Source: CAYRLW01 sp964425215
GTDB lineage: Bacteria > Spirochaetota > Spirochaetia > Treponematales > Breznakiellaceae
Reading direction: 5' to 3'
Assembly: GCA_964425215.1 (NCBI GenBank)
Contig: CAYRLW010000001.1
Coordinates: forward strand, 1-64,000
DNA: 64,000 bases
The number at the start of each line of letters is the position of its first letter. The stretch's first letter is position 1. The position numbers were made by a program, and so were the translations under genes. Of this stretch, positions 18,156 through 26,677 are shown one piece after another. Under the pieces are notes generated by a model. That model saw nothing but the letters and a program-made list of their open reading frames with translations, had not been told where the DNA came from and ran no database searches.

Positions 18156-19865
18156 CTACCGAACCCAGGCAACGGTGGTCCCCGGTTTGGCCGCTTGGGC
18201 AACCCCGGGAAGGGGCCGATAGGCGGCGTAGACTAGGTATTTAAAAGGATGGATGTCCATGGGGTTAGGGTACCATCCGTCGATCTCGTTTTCGTCGATC
18301 AGGTTAAGCGCGGGGGTATAGGAAATGGGAAGGACGGGTCCTCCATCGAGCAGGACTTTCTCGGCCTCCGAAAGGGTTTTTAGCCGTTCTTCCCCCTCTT
18401 GGGCCATGGATTTTTGGATAAGCCCCTCGTAATCCGGGTCATCGTACCCCGCGTCGTTGAGGTTGGAATCCTTTTGCCACATTTGTAAGAACGTGTAGGG
18501 ATCGGCGAAATCTCCAATCCAAGTAGTCGAACCCACGACGTAATCGTTGCCCTTTAGGGATTCATAGTAGGATTCGTAGGGAACCGTGTCAATTTTGACG
18601 GAAATGCCCAATTTTTCCTTCCAAGCCAGGGCCATAAGATTGGCTATCCGTGCCGCTTCCGGGGAGGGGGTAATCCGAATAACCAATTCCGGAAGGTTGA
18701 TTCCCCGGGCGTACCCCGCGTCGGAAAGAAGCTGGCGCGCCCGGTCCGGGTCCGTTTTGGCCAGGCCTTCTATTTTGGGGTACCCGGGGATGGGGAAAAT
18801 GAGGGATGCGGCGGGAAGGTAATACCCCTTTCGTATCTCATCCCAGGGGAGGGAGATGCTCAAGGCTTCCCGAACCCGTTTATCGTTCCAAGGGGCAGTA
18901 GACGATTTAATATAAAAATAGTAGGTGGCAAACATAGGATTTACTACAATACCGCTTTTATCCCGCAGGGAATCCAAATCCACGTCCCCGGCCACCCAAC
19001 GGGCCTCCCCGGAATCCCACAACGAGGCCGCGGCTTTAGCGTTTTCGGCGAAAACAATGGTGATTTTTTTAAAGTTTACCCGTTCGGCGTCCCAGTACAG
19101 CTCATTTTTCGCCAAAACTAAGCGGTCCTTTTGCCGTTCCACCACGTAGAAGGGCCCGTTGGAAATGGGCGGACGATCGGACCAGTTGTTTTGACCGATC
19201 ATGGACGGATGCATGGGCCCAAAGGAATGATGGCATAGCATGCTGGGAAAGTAGGCCGCTGGACTAACCAACCGTACCACCAGGGTATGGTCATTGGGGG
19301 TATCTATCCCCACCTTTTGGGGATCCTTTTCAACTCCCATGCGAAAATCCTTAGCCCCCACGATAATATCAAAAAGGGAAGAGTAGGGGGATTTTCGTTC
19401 TGGTTCTAGAAGCGAAAGCCAGGCGGCTTTAAAATCCCCCGCCAGGACCGGATCCCCATTCCAATAGCGGGCCGTATCCCGAATCGTAAAGGTCCAGGTT
19501 TTTTTATCTTCCGATAGGGTCCACTTGGAAGCCACCGCGGGCATGGGAGCCAGGGTGAGGGGGTTATACGAAAAAAGGCCCTCGTAGAGGGCGGTAAAAA
19601 TCTGGGCTTCGTCGGCGGAGTAGGATTTTCGGGGGTCCAACTCCAGGGGCCCGGAGGAAAAGGCGACGGTTAGTTGATCCCTAACCGTCGGATCGGGGCG
19701 TCCTTTAGCCGTGTCTTCCGTACCCGGTTGTTTGGTATCCGGAACGGTAGGGCTTTTTTCTTCCGCTACTGGGGCTTTTCCCGTGCTTTTATTCGAACCT
19801 CCAAGGGTGGAACACGAAGCTAGAGTCAGGATCGCGATTGCCATACCCCAAAAAAGCTTTTTCAT
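18156..19865 (-). CDS. Oligopeptide-binding lipoprotein (OppA/DppA family)
   Basis: The 569-residue protein has a lipoprotein signal peptide with lipobox LASC (C18), a Lys/Pro/Thr-rich spacer to about residue 60, then the family-5 solute-binding fold. Conserved patterns include SSGPLELDPRKSYSADEAQIFTALYEGLFSYNP (start of the domain) and the later DPYTFLQMWQKDSNLNDAGYDDPDYEGLI typical of peptide-binding proteins. It captures short peptides in the periplasm for an ABC importer. No permease or ATPase genes are adjacent, so the transporter is encoded elsewhere. The gene is convergent with the DedA-like gene. Confidence 0.92.
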   Translation of the reverse strand: MKKLFWGMAIAILTLASCSTLGGSNKSTGKAPVAEEKSPTVPDTKQPGTEDTAKGRPDPTVRDQLTVAFSSGPLELDPRKSYSADEAQIFTALYEGLFSYNPLTLAPMPAVASKWTLSEDKKTWTFTIRDTARYWNGDPVLAGDFKAAWLSLLEPERKSPYSSLFDIIVGAKDFRMGVEKDPQKVGIDTPNDHTLVVRLVSPAAYFPSMLCHHSFGPMHPSMIGQNNWSDRPPISNGPFYVVERQKDRLVLAKNELYWDAERVNFKKITIVFAENAKAAASLWDSGEARWVAGDVDLDSLRDKSGIVVNPMFATYYFYIKSSTAPWNDKRVREALSISLPWDEIRKGYYLPAASLIFPIPGYPKIEGLAKTDPDRARQLLSDAGYARGINLPELVIRITPSPEAARIANLMALAWKEKLGISVKIDTVPYESYYESLKGNDYVVGSTTWIGDFADPYTFLQMWQKDSNLNDAGYDDPDYEGLIQKSMAQEGEERLKTLSEAEKVLLDGGPVLPISYTPALNLIDENEIDGWYPNPMDIHPFKYLVYAAYRPLPGVAQAAKPGTTVAWVR

Positions 19866-19932
19866 TATAGCTCCTTGTATAAGATCCCTCTAAAAGCCGT
19901 TTGCCCTTAGAGCGGACGTTAGTCATGTATTG

Positions 19933-21351
19933 TTATGATTCATCGCTAATGCCCAGACGCTTCATCTGCTCCATTTCTTCCTTCTGGGCAATATACTCGT
20001 GCCGTTTCTGGTTCGCCTTTACAATGGCGTTTTTTATGGTCGATAATTCGGGTTTTATTCCCCGAATCCTATCCCTGTTTTCCTTCGCCGTTTCGGACTT
20101 AAAAAACACGTCCAGGGCGGAAAGGGTTTTATGAATACTTTGCAGTTCCTCGATATTTTTTGACAGCATGGATAGGATCTGGTCATCGCTGGCGCTTTCT
20201 ATTTTTTTTGCTAAGCTTGAAGTACGGTTAGAAAAGGAGGAAAGATACCGGGCTTTCCGTTCCACGTCGGCTTTAAATTGCATGTAGTTGAGATTTTCGG
20301 TTTTTGAAGTACCTAAAATAGTATCAAAATACTCGATTTCGTAAAAGATCGTCTCCGCTTGCTTATTAAAAACCTGCCGGACAAGCCTTTTTACCTTGTC
20401 CCAAAATTTATTTTTTTCACTTTCCAAAATGGCGCTGTTTTCGTCCATTTTCCGTATCCCGTCGTCCAGCGCGAATACTACCGACGCTAGACCCCGCATA
20501 CCGTCCAGGAGCATGTTTTTATAGGAAATTTGTTCTTTTTTGTTTTTAGGTTTTATTTCCGGAACCTCTAATTTTTTAAGGAGGTCGATCCGTAGATTGT
20601 TTCCTTCCCCCGAATAGTCTTCCCGAAGCACCTCTTCCACCAATTCGGGATAGAAAGGCCGGTCGGACATGGATTCGGCGAACTTGCGTTTAATCTGCAG
20701 AAGCGTGTCGTCCTTATGGGTAATGACCGTCGCCGGATCGAAGCTCATGGCGTCTAAAAAGCGAATTCTAAGGTCCAGTTTATAGTTTTCCCGGTGGAAA
20801 TCTGAAATTTCCTTAAGGATCTTAAATATTTCCTTGGACGAACGCTCCAAATGTTGGAGCGAATCGGTAAGCAATCCCAGGGAAAGCTGATCGTTTCCCC
20901 CTTTTACCATATTGATAATTTCCACCAGAGCCCGGGTATTGATATACTGGGAATTGGCGGAAAATTGGGTCCAGGCGAAGTATTTTACCAGGGCCACCAC
21001 CCGTTTGATCCTTTCCAGGGTGAAAAAATCCACGCTGAATTGGTAAAAATTGACTAAAAAATCCAGCTGACTTTCAAAGTTGGAAAGCCGGACGCTTATT
21101 TGCTCTATCCGTTCCGATTCGGAGAAAGGCCCCTCCGGCGGTATGGTCAATTCGCCAATTTTTACGTCGTTTTTATAGGGGTCCTCGTGGATTATCCCCT
21201 TTTTTAAGAGAACCTGGTAAAGACCGGTAAAGGAAGCTTGGAAAATGCGGAATTCTTCCTTAAGCCGAACCATTTCGGTCTTATCCAACCATTGATGTTG
21301 CCGTTCAAGCGCTTCGGCAAGACTGTTCTGGAATGATACCGAATCTTTCAT
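19933..21351 (-). CDS. Helical cytoplasmic protein of unknown function
   Basis: A protein of about 472 residues, almost entirely alpha-helical and charged, with coiled-coil tendency at both ends (about 20-110 and 380-470) and no signal peptide or membrane helix. I do not recognise a family. I place the start at the ATG at 21351 (MKDSVSF...); 25 further codons upstream are open but read poorly as protein and would overlap the divergent lipoprotein gene. The base composition is a little lower in GC than the flanking genes. It may be a spirochaete-restricted structural protein; this is a guess from its composition and setting. Confidence 0.7.
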   Translation of the reverse strand: MKDSVSFQNSLAEALERQHQWLDKTEMVRLKEEFRIFQASFTGLYQVLLKKGIIHEDPYKNDVKIGELTIPPEGPFSESERIEQISVRLSNFESQLDFLVNFYQFSVDFFTLERIKRVVALVKYFAWTQFSANSQYINTRALVEIINMVKGGNDQLSLGLLTDSLQHLERSSKEIFKILKEISDFHRENYKLDLRIRFLDAMSFDPATVITHKDDTLLQIKRKFAESMSDRPFYPELVEEVLREDYSGEGNNLRIDLLKKLEVPEIKPKNKKEQISYKNMLLDGMRGLASVVFALDDGIRKMDENSAILESEKNKFWDKVKRLVRQVFNKQAETIFYEIEYFDTILGTSKTENLNYMQFKADVERKARYLSSFSNRTSSLAKKIESASDDQILSMLSKNIEELQSIHKTLSALDVFFKSETAKENRDRIRGIKPELSTIKNAIVKANQKRHEYIAQKEEMEQMKRLGISDES

Positions 21352-21416
21352 CGTCGTTCCAGTATGAAATATATCTGCAATTAAAGCAATCCGCTTGTTC
21401 GACCCGTAGTAGGGGT

Positions 21417-22220
21417 ATGAAAACAACCGTATCTGTTCTGATGGTAGCTTTAGGGCTCCTCTGGGCCTGCGCTGGCCCCCGATCCTCCCTTTCCGTATCC
21501 CTTTCCTTTCCCTCCTTGCCCCCAGCCTGGGTAGCCGTCTTCCCTCCGGTTCAATGGCGGATCGAATGGGTCGATTCTGAGGGGATCCTCCGGAGCGAAA
21601 CCCTGGAAAATTCCCAGAAAACCCTGGATTTGGCCGCCGATCGATCCAGCCCCGTACTGGCGTATCCGTTTTGGCCTTCCATGCGTATTCCTCCGGGTCT
21701 GGTAAAGCCCTGCGGGGCTATTTTTCCCTTTGACCTTGAAAATATCTCACCGGATAGTCCTTTAGGTCTAGGGAAAAAAGAGGAGGGGATACTCCGGCTG
21801 TCCTGGATTGGGGGCGTGGCGGGATACTTTTTTAAGGCCCTAGCCGCTTCCGAGGGGGATAGGAAGACCGTTCCCGAACGGTTCGATTGGCAGCGTTTTG
21901 TGTCCCTGTTCCAGGATTCATCCCTATCCCAAGCGGTTCGGGACGATCCCTGGCTGGTGGATTGGCTCGAGGTCGCAAAAAAGACCCGCGCTTTGGGCTT
22001 TGATCGGCGGCGTTTGGTTTCCCGGCCCCAGGTTACCCTATCGCTGTTAGTCCCCGCCGAAGGGCCCTGGGCCTCCGGGGATCCCTTTGTGCCTGCACCC
22101 TGTTGGACAGCGGCGGATCGGGTGGAACTTTCCGCCCTAGCTGAAAGTTCCACCTTTTTTTCACGCTCCGGTTTTCTCCGGTACTCTTCCTCCGGCTGGG
22201 CGTGGTTTCCCGGCCCTTGA
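21417..22220 (+). CDS. Putative lipoprotein, unknown function
   Basis: From the ATG at 21417 the product has 267 residues with a lipoprotein signal peptide (MKTTVSVLMVALGLLWAC, C18 at the lipobox LWAC). The mature part has no motif I can name. An upstream in-frame start at 21333 would put 28 unlikely residues before the signal peptide and is rejected. It is divergent from the helical protein gene and followed 34 bp later by another lipoprotein gene, with which it probably forms an operon. Confidence 0.75.
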   Translation: MKTTVSVLMVALGLLWACAGPRSSLSVSLSFPSLPPAWVAVFPPVQWRIEWVDSEGILRSETLENSQKTLDLAADRSSPVLAYPFWPSMRIPPGLVKPCGAIFPFDLENISPDSPLGLGKKEEGILRLSWIGGVAGYFFKALAASEGDRKTVPERFDWQRFVSLFQDSSLSQAVRDDPWLVDWLEVAKKTRALGFDRRRLVSRPQVTLSLLVPAEGPWASGDPFVPAPCWTAADRVELSALAESSTFFSRSGFLRYSSSGWAWFPGP

Positions 22221-22254
22221 GCCTTCCGATTCGGTAGGGTACACTGAACTTCCC

Positions 22255-23460
22255 ATGAGACGACTTGACCGATTGATCAGACCTCCTTTTGAGTTCTCCG
22301 TACCCTTGATAGGAGCTTTTCCGTTCCTTATCGGCGCTCTTCTGTTTCTGGCTTCCTGCACCCCGGGCACGCAAAAAAAGGCATCCTCCCCTCCGCTCTC
22401 ATCGACCCCGTCGAAACAGCGTGGTTTTTCCATTACCCCAGGACCGGACCCCCGTTGGTTCGAGGTGGGGGAGCAGGGCCCCGTGTCGATTTCTTCCCCC
22501 GATCAAGCCTCCCTGGTGCCTTTTACGCCCTGGCCCTTGGCCCGGAGAATTGCCGGAATGGTGGTCCAGGGGGACCGGATCGTGGGGGCGGTTAACCGTG
22601 AAGGTTTTCTGATCCTCCAAGGGGAAGCTAAAGCCGGGGACACGGGGCCCCTGCGGGGTACCTGGGTCAACGATCGGGACCTATGGTCCCACTACAGCGT
22701 GGGAACGGTGTTCTCCTATAAGGGTAATCCATCGGTTTTTTTGTACCGGGATCATTTTTTTACGGATCCCCAGGGGGCCATCCTTCAAGCCCCCGTTAGA
22801 AGCCTTGTATCGACAGAACCGGAGGTCACGACCCTGGATTTAGCGTTTTTTAACGGTCTGGGTGCCTCGGGAAACTGGGAAGCCGATTCCCTCGTCGCTG
22901 GTAGCGATGGGCGTTGGTTTTTACGGGCTGGAAAGATGACTAAAAACGCCCTGGAAAGGCGATTTTTAGTATCCCCGTCCTTGGACCGTCCCGGAACGGA
23001 AACGAACCAGGGGGCCTTCCGGGACGCCCAGCTCCCCTGTCCCCTATCCCAAGCCCCCGAAGTCCTCCAGCTGGCCATCGTTTCTGCCTACGATGTAGTC
23101 GGACCAAACCGCCGCGCGGTGGCAACGGTGGTCGGTGAATCCTACAGCGCGGGGCGGTCTTTTTTTGCGGACCCCCAGAGCAACGCCTCGGGAAGTTTGG
23201 GTACCGCAACGGAAAATATCCTCCAACTGTGGGGGGTGGTGGATAAAAACGTAAGTCTGCTGTTGTTTCCCGATGGCCTGTGCGTAAAGGCGGAAACCAA
23301 AGGGAAGGATAGGGATTCGGCCGAACGGTTTAACCTTCCGTCCCTTCCTCAGAATTTTGTTTACACCGGTATCGCCCTTGTAGGAGAACGGATAATCGCG
23401 ACGTGGGAAGAGCAGGATAGCTGGGCCGTGGGCTCCGCGGGCTTTGTGGTGATTTTTTAA
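22255..23460 (+). CDS. Putative lipoprotein, unknown function
   Basis: A 401-residue protein with a long N-terminal signal segment ending in the lipobox LASC (C35). The mature part is rich in aromatic-hydrophobic beta-like segments spaced by Gly/Asp turns, suggesting a beta-propeller or other all-beta fold, but no repeat is clear enough to name. It sits between another lipoprotein gene and a small beta-barrel-like gene, all in the same direction, suggesting an envelope function for the three. Confidence 0.7.
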   Translation: MRRLDRLIRPPFEFSVPLIGAFPFLIGALLFLASCTPGTQKKASSPPLSSTPSKQRGFSITPGPDPRWFEVGEQGPVSISSPDQASLVPFTPWPLARRIAGMVVQGDRIVGAVNREGFLILQGEAKAGDTGPLRGTWVNDRDLWSHYSVGTVFSYKGNPSVFLYRDHFFTDPQGAILQAPVRSLVSTEPEVTTLDLAFFNGLGASGNWEADSLVAGSDGRWFLRAGKMTKNALERRFLVSPSLDRPGTETNQGAFRDAQLPCPLSQAPEVLQLAIVSAYDVVGPNRRAVATVVGESYSAGRSFFADPQSNASGSLGTATENILQLWGVVDKNVSLLLFPDGLCVKAETKGKDRDSAERFNLPSLPQNFVYTGIALVGERIIATWEEQDSWAVGSAGFVVIF

Positions 23461-23482
23461 GTATGGTGGTATACTTTTGGTG

Positions 23483-24187
23483 ATGAATAGGATTCGCCCA
23501 TCGTCCTGTTACCGTCTAATTCCCCTGGTAAGCCTTTTCGCGGGACTACTTTTTTTTTCTATTCCCCACCCTGCGGGGGCGGCGAGTTTTTTTAACAGCC
23601 TTTCCTGGTCGGTTAGGGGGTCAATTCTTATTATTCCAGAAGATAACGGCCTCCAATCGGACCCGACGCCGGTGCTCCCAAGCCCCGGTCTCGCGGCCGC
23701 TTATCCCCTGAATTCTCTGTTTGGTCTGGAAGTTTCCCTCGACTTTTACGCCACCTACTATGGGTACTCGTGGGTCCTTCAAAGGGCGGTTCCCTTCGCT
23801 ATAGAAAACCGATCCACCTTTGTTTTTGGTTCCCTTCTGGGTTTTCAGGGCGTGTACAGGGTACCCCTTAATACGAATTTCGCGGCCCGTTTTTTCGCCG
23901 GACCCTCTGCGGACCTGCGGCTCTGTTTGGTGGCCCCGGACCTTAAGGGTACGGATTTAAGCGACGCTTCCGCCCAGACCGCCGAAGTAACCAACTATTT
24001 TTGGGGAAGCGGGCGCTGGTTTTTCCCCTTCGTCGGTGCAGGGGCGGATTATAGGCTTTCGGACAAATACACCCTGGGCTTTGACACACGGCTGTGGTTT
24101 CCCCTCTACCGCCTCTGGTCGGGAGAAAACCTCCCCGCCGTGGAGGGCTGGCGCTTCGCCGCGGGGCTTCGGTTAAGCTTTCGGTAA
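23483..24187 (+). CDS. Small outer-membrane beta-barrel-like protein
   Basis: Translation from the ATG at 23483 (preceded in frame by TTG and GTG) gives 234 residues: a signal peptide of about 33 residues ending in AGA, then amphipathic beta-strand patterns rich in Gly, Phe and Tyr. The end, FAAGLRLSFR, fits a last barrel strand. It may be a small porin-like or OmpW/OmpA-barrel-like protein. It starts 22 bp after the preceding lipoprotein gene. Function unknown. Confidence 0.62.
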   Translation: MNRIRPSSCYRLIPLVSLFAGLLFFSIPHPAGAASFFNSLSWSVRGSILIIPEDNGLQSDPTPVLPSPGLAAAYPLNSLFGLEVSLDFYATYYGYSWVLQRAVPFAIENRSTFVFGSLLGFQGVYRVPLNTNFAARFFAGPSADLRLCLVAPDLKGTDLSDASAQTAEVTNYFWGSGRWFFPFVGAGADYRLSDKYTLGFDTRLWFPLYRLWSGENLPAVEGWRFAAGLRLSFR

Positions 24188-24201
24188 TCTGGAAGCTCGC
24201 T

Positions 24202-24240
24202 GAGGTTCTTTCAAAACCCCCTGTGTTTTGAAGGAACTTC
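24202..24240 (+). terminator. Hairpin related to the third stem of the repeat element
   Basis: GGTTCTTTCAAAAC and GTTTTGAAGGAACT pair around a CCCCTGT loop. It lies just after the barrel-protein stop and could terminate that transcript. The sequence resembles the third hairpin of the triple-hairpin elements. Confidence 0.6.
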
Positions 24241-24337
24241 TTATTTTAAAGAAAAAGCCCCGGGGATATCCCAGGGCTTTTGAAACCAGCCGGACCGGTC
24301 CGACAAAATCGACCTACGCTAAGGCCCGGTCTATTTC

Positions 24338-24437
24338 NNNNNNNNNNNNNNNNNNNNNNNNNNNNNNNNNNNNNNNNNNNNNNNNNNNNNNNNNNNNNNN
24401 NNNNNNNNNNNNNNNNNNNNNNNNNNNNNNNNNNNNN
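24338..24437. other. Assembly gap (100 N) over a 55-bp contig overlap
   Basis: Exactly 100 N, flanked by identical 55-bp sequences at 24283-24337 and 24438-24492. As at 9749-9848, joining on the overlap would remove the gap. The duplicated piece contains the 3' end of the glutaredoxin gene, so a partial copy of that gene end appears before the gap. Confidence 0.95.
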
Positions 24438-24468
24438 AAACCAGCCGGACCGGTCCGACAAAATCGAC

Positions 24469-24696
24469 CTACGCTAAGGCCCGGTCTATTTCGGCCTTAT
24501 TAAAGCCAATGATGATTCTTCCGTTGATATCCACCACGGGAACCCCCATCTGTCCAGACTTTCGAACCATTTCTTCCGCCCGCCTCTGGTCCCGGCCCAC
24601 GTCGTAATCCGTAAAAGGAACCTTCCGTTCCTTAAGATAATTCTTTACCATGGTACAATAGGGACAACTCTGGGTAGAATATACGCTGATTGCCAT
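24469..24696 (-). CDS. Glutaredoxin-like redox protein
   Basis: The 75-residue protein has a thioredoxin fold with the active site CPYC (residues 11-14), the cis-proline segment GVPVVDI and the final helix GFNKAEIDRAL. The length and motifs fit the NrdH/YruB-type small glutaredoxins. It reduces protein or small-molecule disulfides in the cytoplasm. A good TAGGAGGAG-like site precedes the start. It stands alone, downstream of no other leftward gene. Confidence 0.92.
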   Translation of the reverse strand: MAISVYSTQSCPYCTMVKNYLKERKVPFTDYDVGRDQRRAEEMVRKSGQMGVPVVDINGRIIIGFNKAEIDRALA

Positions 24697-24827
24697 AATC
24701 TCCTCCTAATCAGTATCTCTATGTATAAAATATACTATATATAAAGATTAGTCAATAGAATTTTTTCAAGGTAGCACAATTCGGTTATTCCATCTGCCAT
24801 TCGGCTTGCATCAATCACGTTCAGACC

Positions 24828-26672
24828 CTACCCCGTCCTAAGGGCGACCATCAACACGGCGATGTCCCCCTGCCGTACCCCGGGGATCCGGGCCGCTTGC
24901 CCCAGGGTAAGGGGACTTACTTTTTTCAGTTTCTCCCGGCCCTCCGCCGAAAGCCCCTTGATGGAGGCGTAATCAAAATTCTCGGGGATTTTAAGGATCT
25001 CCATTTTCGCGGTTTTAGCGATGGCTCGGCGTTCCTTTTCTATATACCCGGCGTATTTGATATCCAAGACCACCCGTTCCACCCATTCCCGGGGGTACCG
25101 GGAAAGTTCCGGGACCAGGGGCTGGATTTGTTCCAAGGCTACCTGGGAATCCGTAAGGGTCCGCTCCAGGGTGTCCCCCCGGTGGCTTTCTAAGGGTTCT
25201 TCCCTGCTGTGTTCCGCCGTTAGTTTCCGGGATCGGAGTAGTTCGGTTATCTCTTCCAGGGCGGCGGTTTTTTTTATAAACCGTTCCCAGCGTTCTTCCG
25301 AAACCAGGCCCAACTCCCGCCCCTTGGGGGTAAGCCGGCTGTCGGCGGTGTCGTGGCGGAGCAACAACCGGTGTTCAGCCCGGCTGGTGAACATCCGGTA
25401 GGGTTCCTTGGTCCCCAGGGTGGTCAGGTCGTCGATCAGAACGCCGATATACGCCTCGGTTCGTTGAAGGACCAGGGGCGGTTTTCCCAGGAGCTTCATG
25501 GCGCCGTTAATCCCCGCCATAATGCCCTGGGCGGCGGCCTCCTCGTACCCCGAGGTCCCGTTCGTTTGACCGGCCATAAAGAGCCCCTCAAGGCGCTTCG
25601 ATTCCAGGGATGGGTGCAAATCCAGGGGGTCTACGTAATCGTATTCCACCGCGTAGGCCGGTCGTACCACCCGGGCGTTTTCTAGCCCCGGTAGACTGTG
25701 GATAAAATCGTTCTGCACGTCCTCGGGCAGGGAACTGGAAGCGCCGTTTAAATAGACTTCGTTGGTCTCTAGGCTTTCGGGTTCGATGAAAATCTGATGC
25801 CGTTCCCGTTCGGGAAAACGGACCACCTTGTCTTCCAAGGATGGGCAGTAGCGGGGGCCGATCCCGATGATTTTTCCCCCGTACAGGGGAGAGCGGTGGA
25901 TGTTGTCCCGGATGACCTGGTGGGTCGATCCGGTGGAGTAGGTTATCCAGCAGGGGATCGAAGGCCGGTCCAAAATCGTATCCGCCTCCACGTCGAAAGA
26001 AAAGGGCGTGGGCGTTTCGCCATCCTGCCGTTCCAGACGGGAAAAATCGATGGTTTCCCGGGCAACGCGGGCAGGGGTCCCGGTTTTTAAGCGTCCCACG
26101 GGAAAGCCAAGCCGGCGTAGGCTGGTTCCCAAGCCCAGGGCCGCCATCTCTCCCAAACGCCCCTGGGGAGCGTCGTAGTTTCCGATAAAGATCCGCCCCT
26201 CCATAAAGGTCCCCGTGGCGAGGATGACGATTTTTCCCCCTATCCGGTGGCCCCGCTCGGTAACCACCCCCTCTACCCGCTTCCCGTCCTGGGAGAGGAT
26301 TAGATCGGTCACCGTATCCATAAACACGTGGAGCCCCGGCTGGCTTTCCACCGCAGTACGGGCGGCGCTCTGGTACAGACGCTTATCCGCCTGGGCCCGG
26401 GGCGCCTGTACCGCCGGACCTCGGGATCGGTTCAGCACCCTGTACTGGATCATCGTCGAATCGATAAGTTTTCCCATCTGGCCGCCCAGGGCGTCCACTT
26501 CCCGCACCAGATTTCCTTTAGAAAGACCCCCCACGGCGGGGTTGCACGACAGGGTCCCGATTTTATCGGGGTTTTGCGTAATAAGAAGGGTTTTAAACCC
26601 CAAACGGGCGGGCGCCAGGGAAGCTTCTATCCCCGCGTGGCCACCCCCTACAATAATACAATCGTAATCCAT
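24828..26672 (-). CDS. mnmG: tRNA uridine-34 modification enzyme, FAD subunit
   Basis: From the ATG at 26672 (MDYDCIIVGGGHAG) the product has 614 residues, normal for MnmG. The FAD-binding GGGHAGIEAS motif, LATGTFMEGRIFIG, YCPSLEDKVVRF and MFTSRAEHRLLLRHDTAD are all family signatures. With MnmE it installs the carboxymethylaminomethyl group on wobble uridine-34 of several tRNAs. An ATG seven codons further upstream is open but would overlap mnmE. The start lies 5 bp after the mnmE stop, so the two partner subunits are co-transcribed. Confidence 0.96.
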   Translation of the reverse strand: MDYDCIIVGGGHAGIEASLAPARLGFKTLLITQNPDKIGTLSCNPAVGGLSKGNLVREVDALGGQMGKLIDSTMIQYRVLNRSRGPAVQAPRAQADKRLYQSAARTAVESQPGLHVFMDTVTDLILSQDGKRVEGVVTERGHRIGGKIVILATGTFMEGRIFIGNYDAPQGRLGEMAALGLGTSLRRLGFPVGRLKTGTPARVARETIDFSRLERQDGETPTPFSFDVEADTILDRPSIPCWITYSTGSTHQVIRDNIHRSPLYGGKIIGIGPRYCPSLEDKVVRFPERERHQIFIEPESLETNEVYLNGASSSLPEDVQNDFIHSLPGLENARVVRPAYAVEYDYVDPLDLHPSLESKRLEGLFMAGQTNGTSGYEEAAAQGIMAGINGAMKLLGKPPLVLQRTEAYIGVLIDDLTTLGTKEPYRMFTSRAEHRLLLRHDTADSRLTPKGRELGLVSEERWERFIKKTAALEEITELLRSRKLTAEHSREEPLESHRGDTLERTLTDSQVALEQIQPLVPELSRYPREWVERVVLDIKYAGYIEKERRAIAKTAKMEILKIPENFDYASIKGLSAEGREKLKKVSPLTLGQAARIPGVRQGDIAVLMVALRTG

Positions 26673-26677
26673 ACAAC

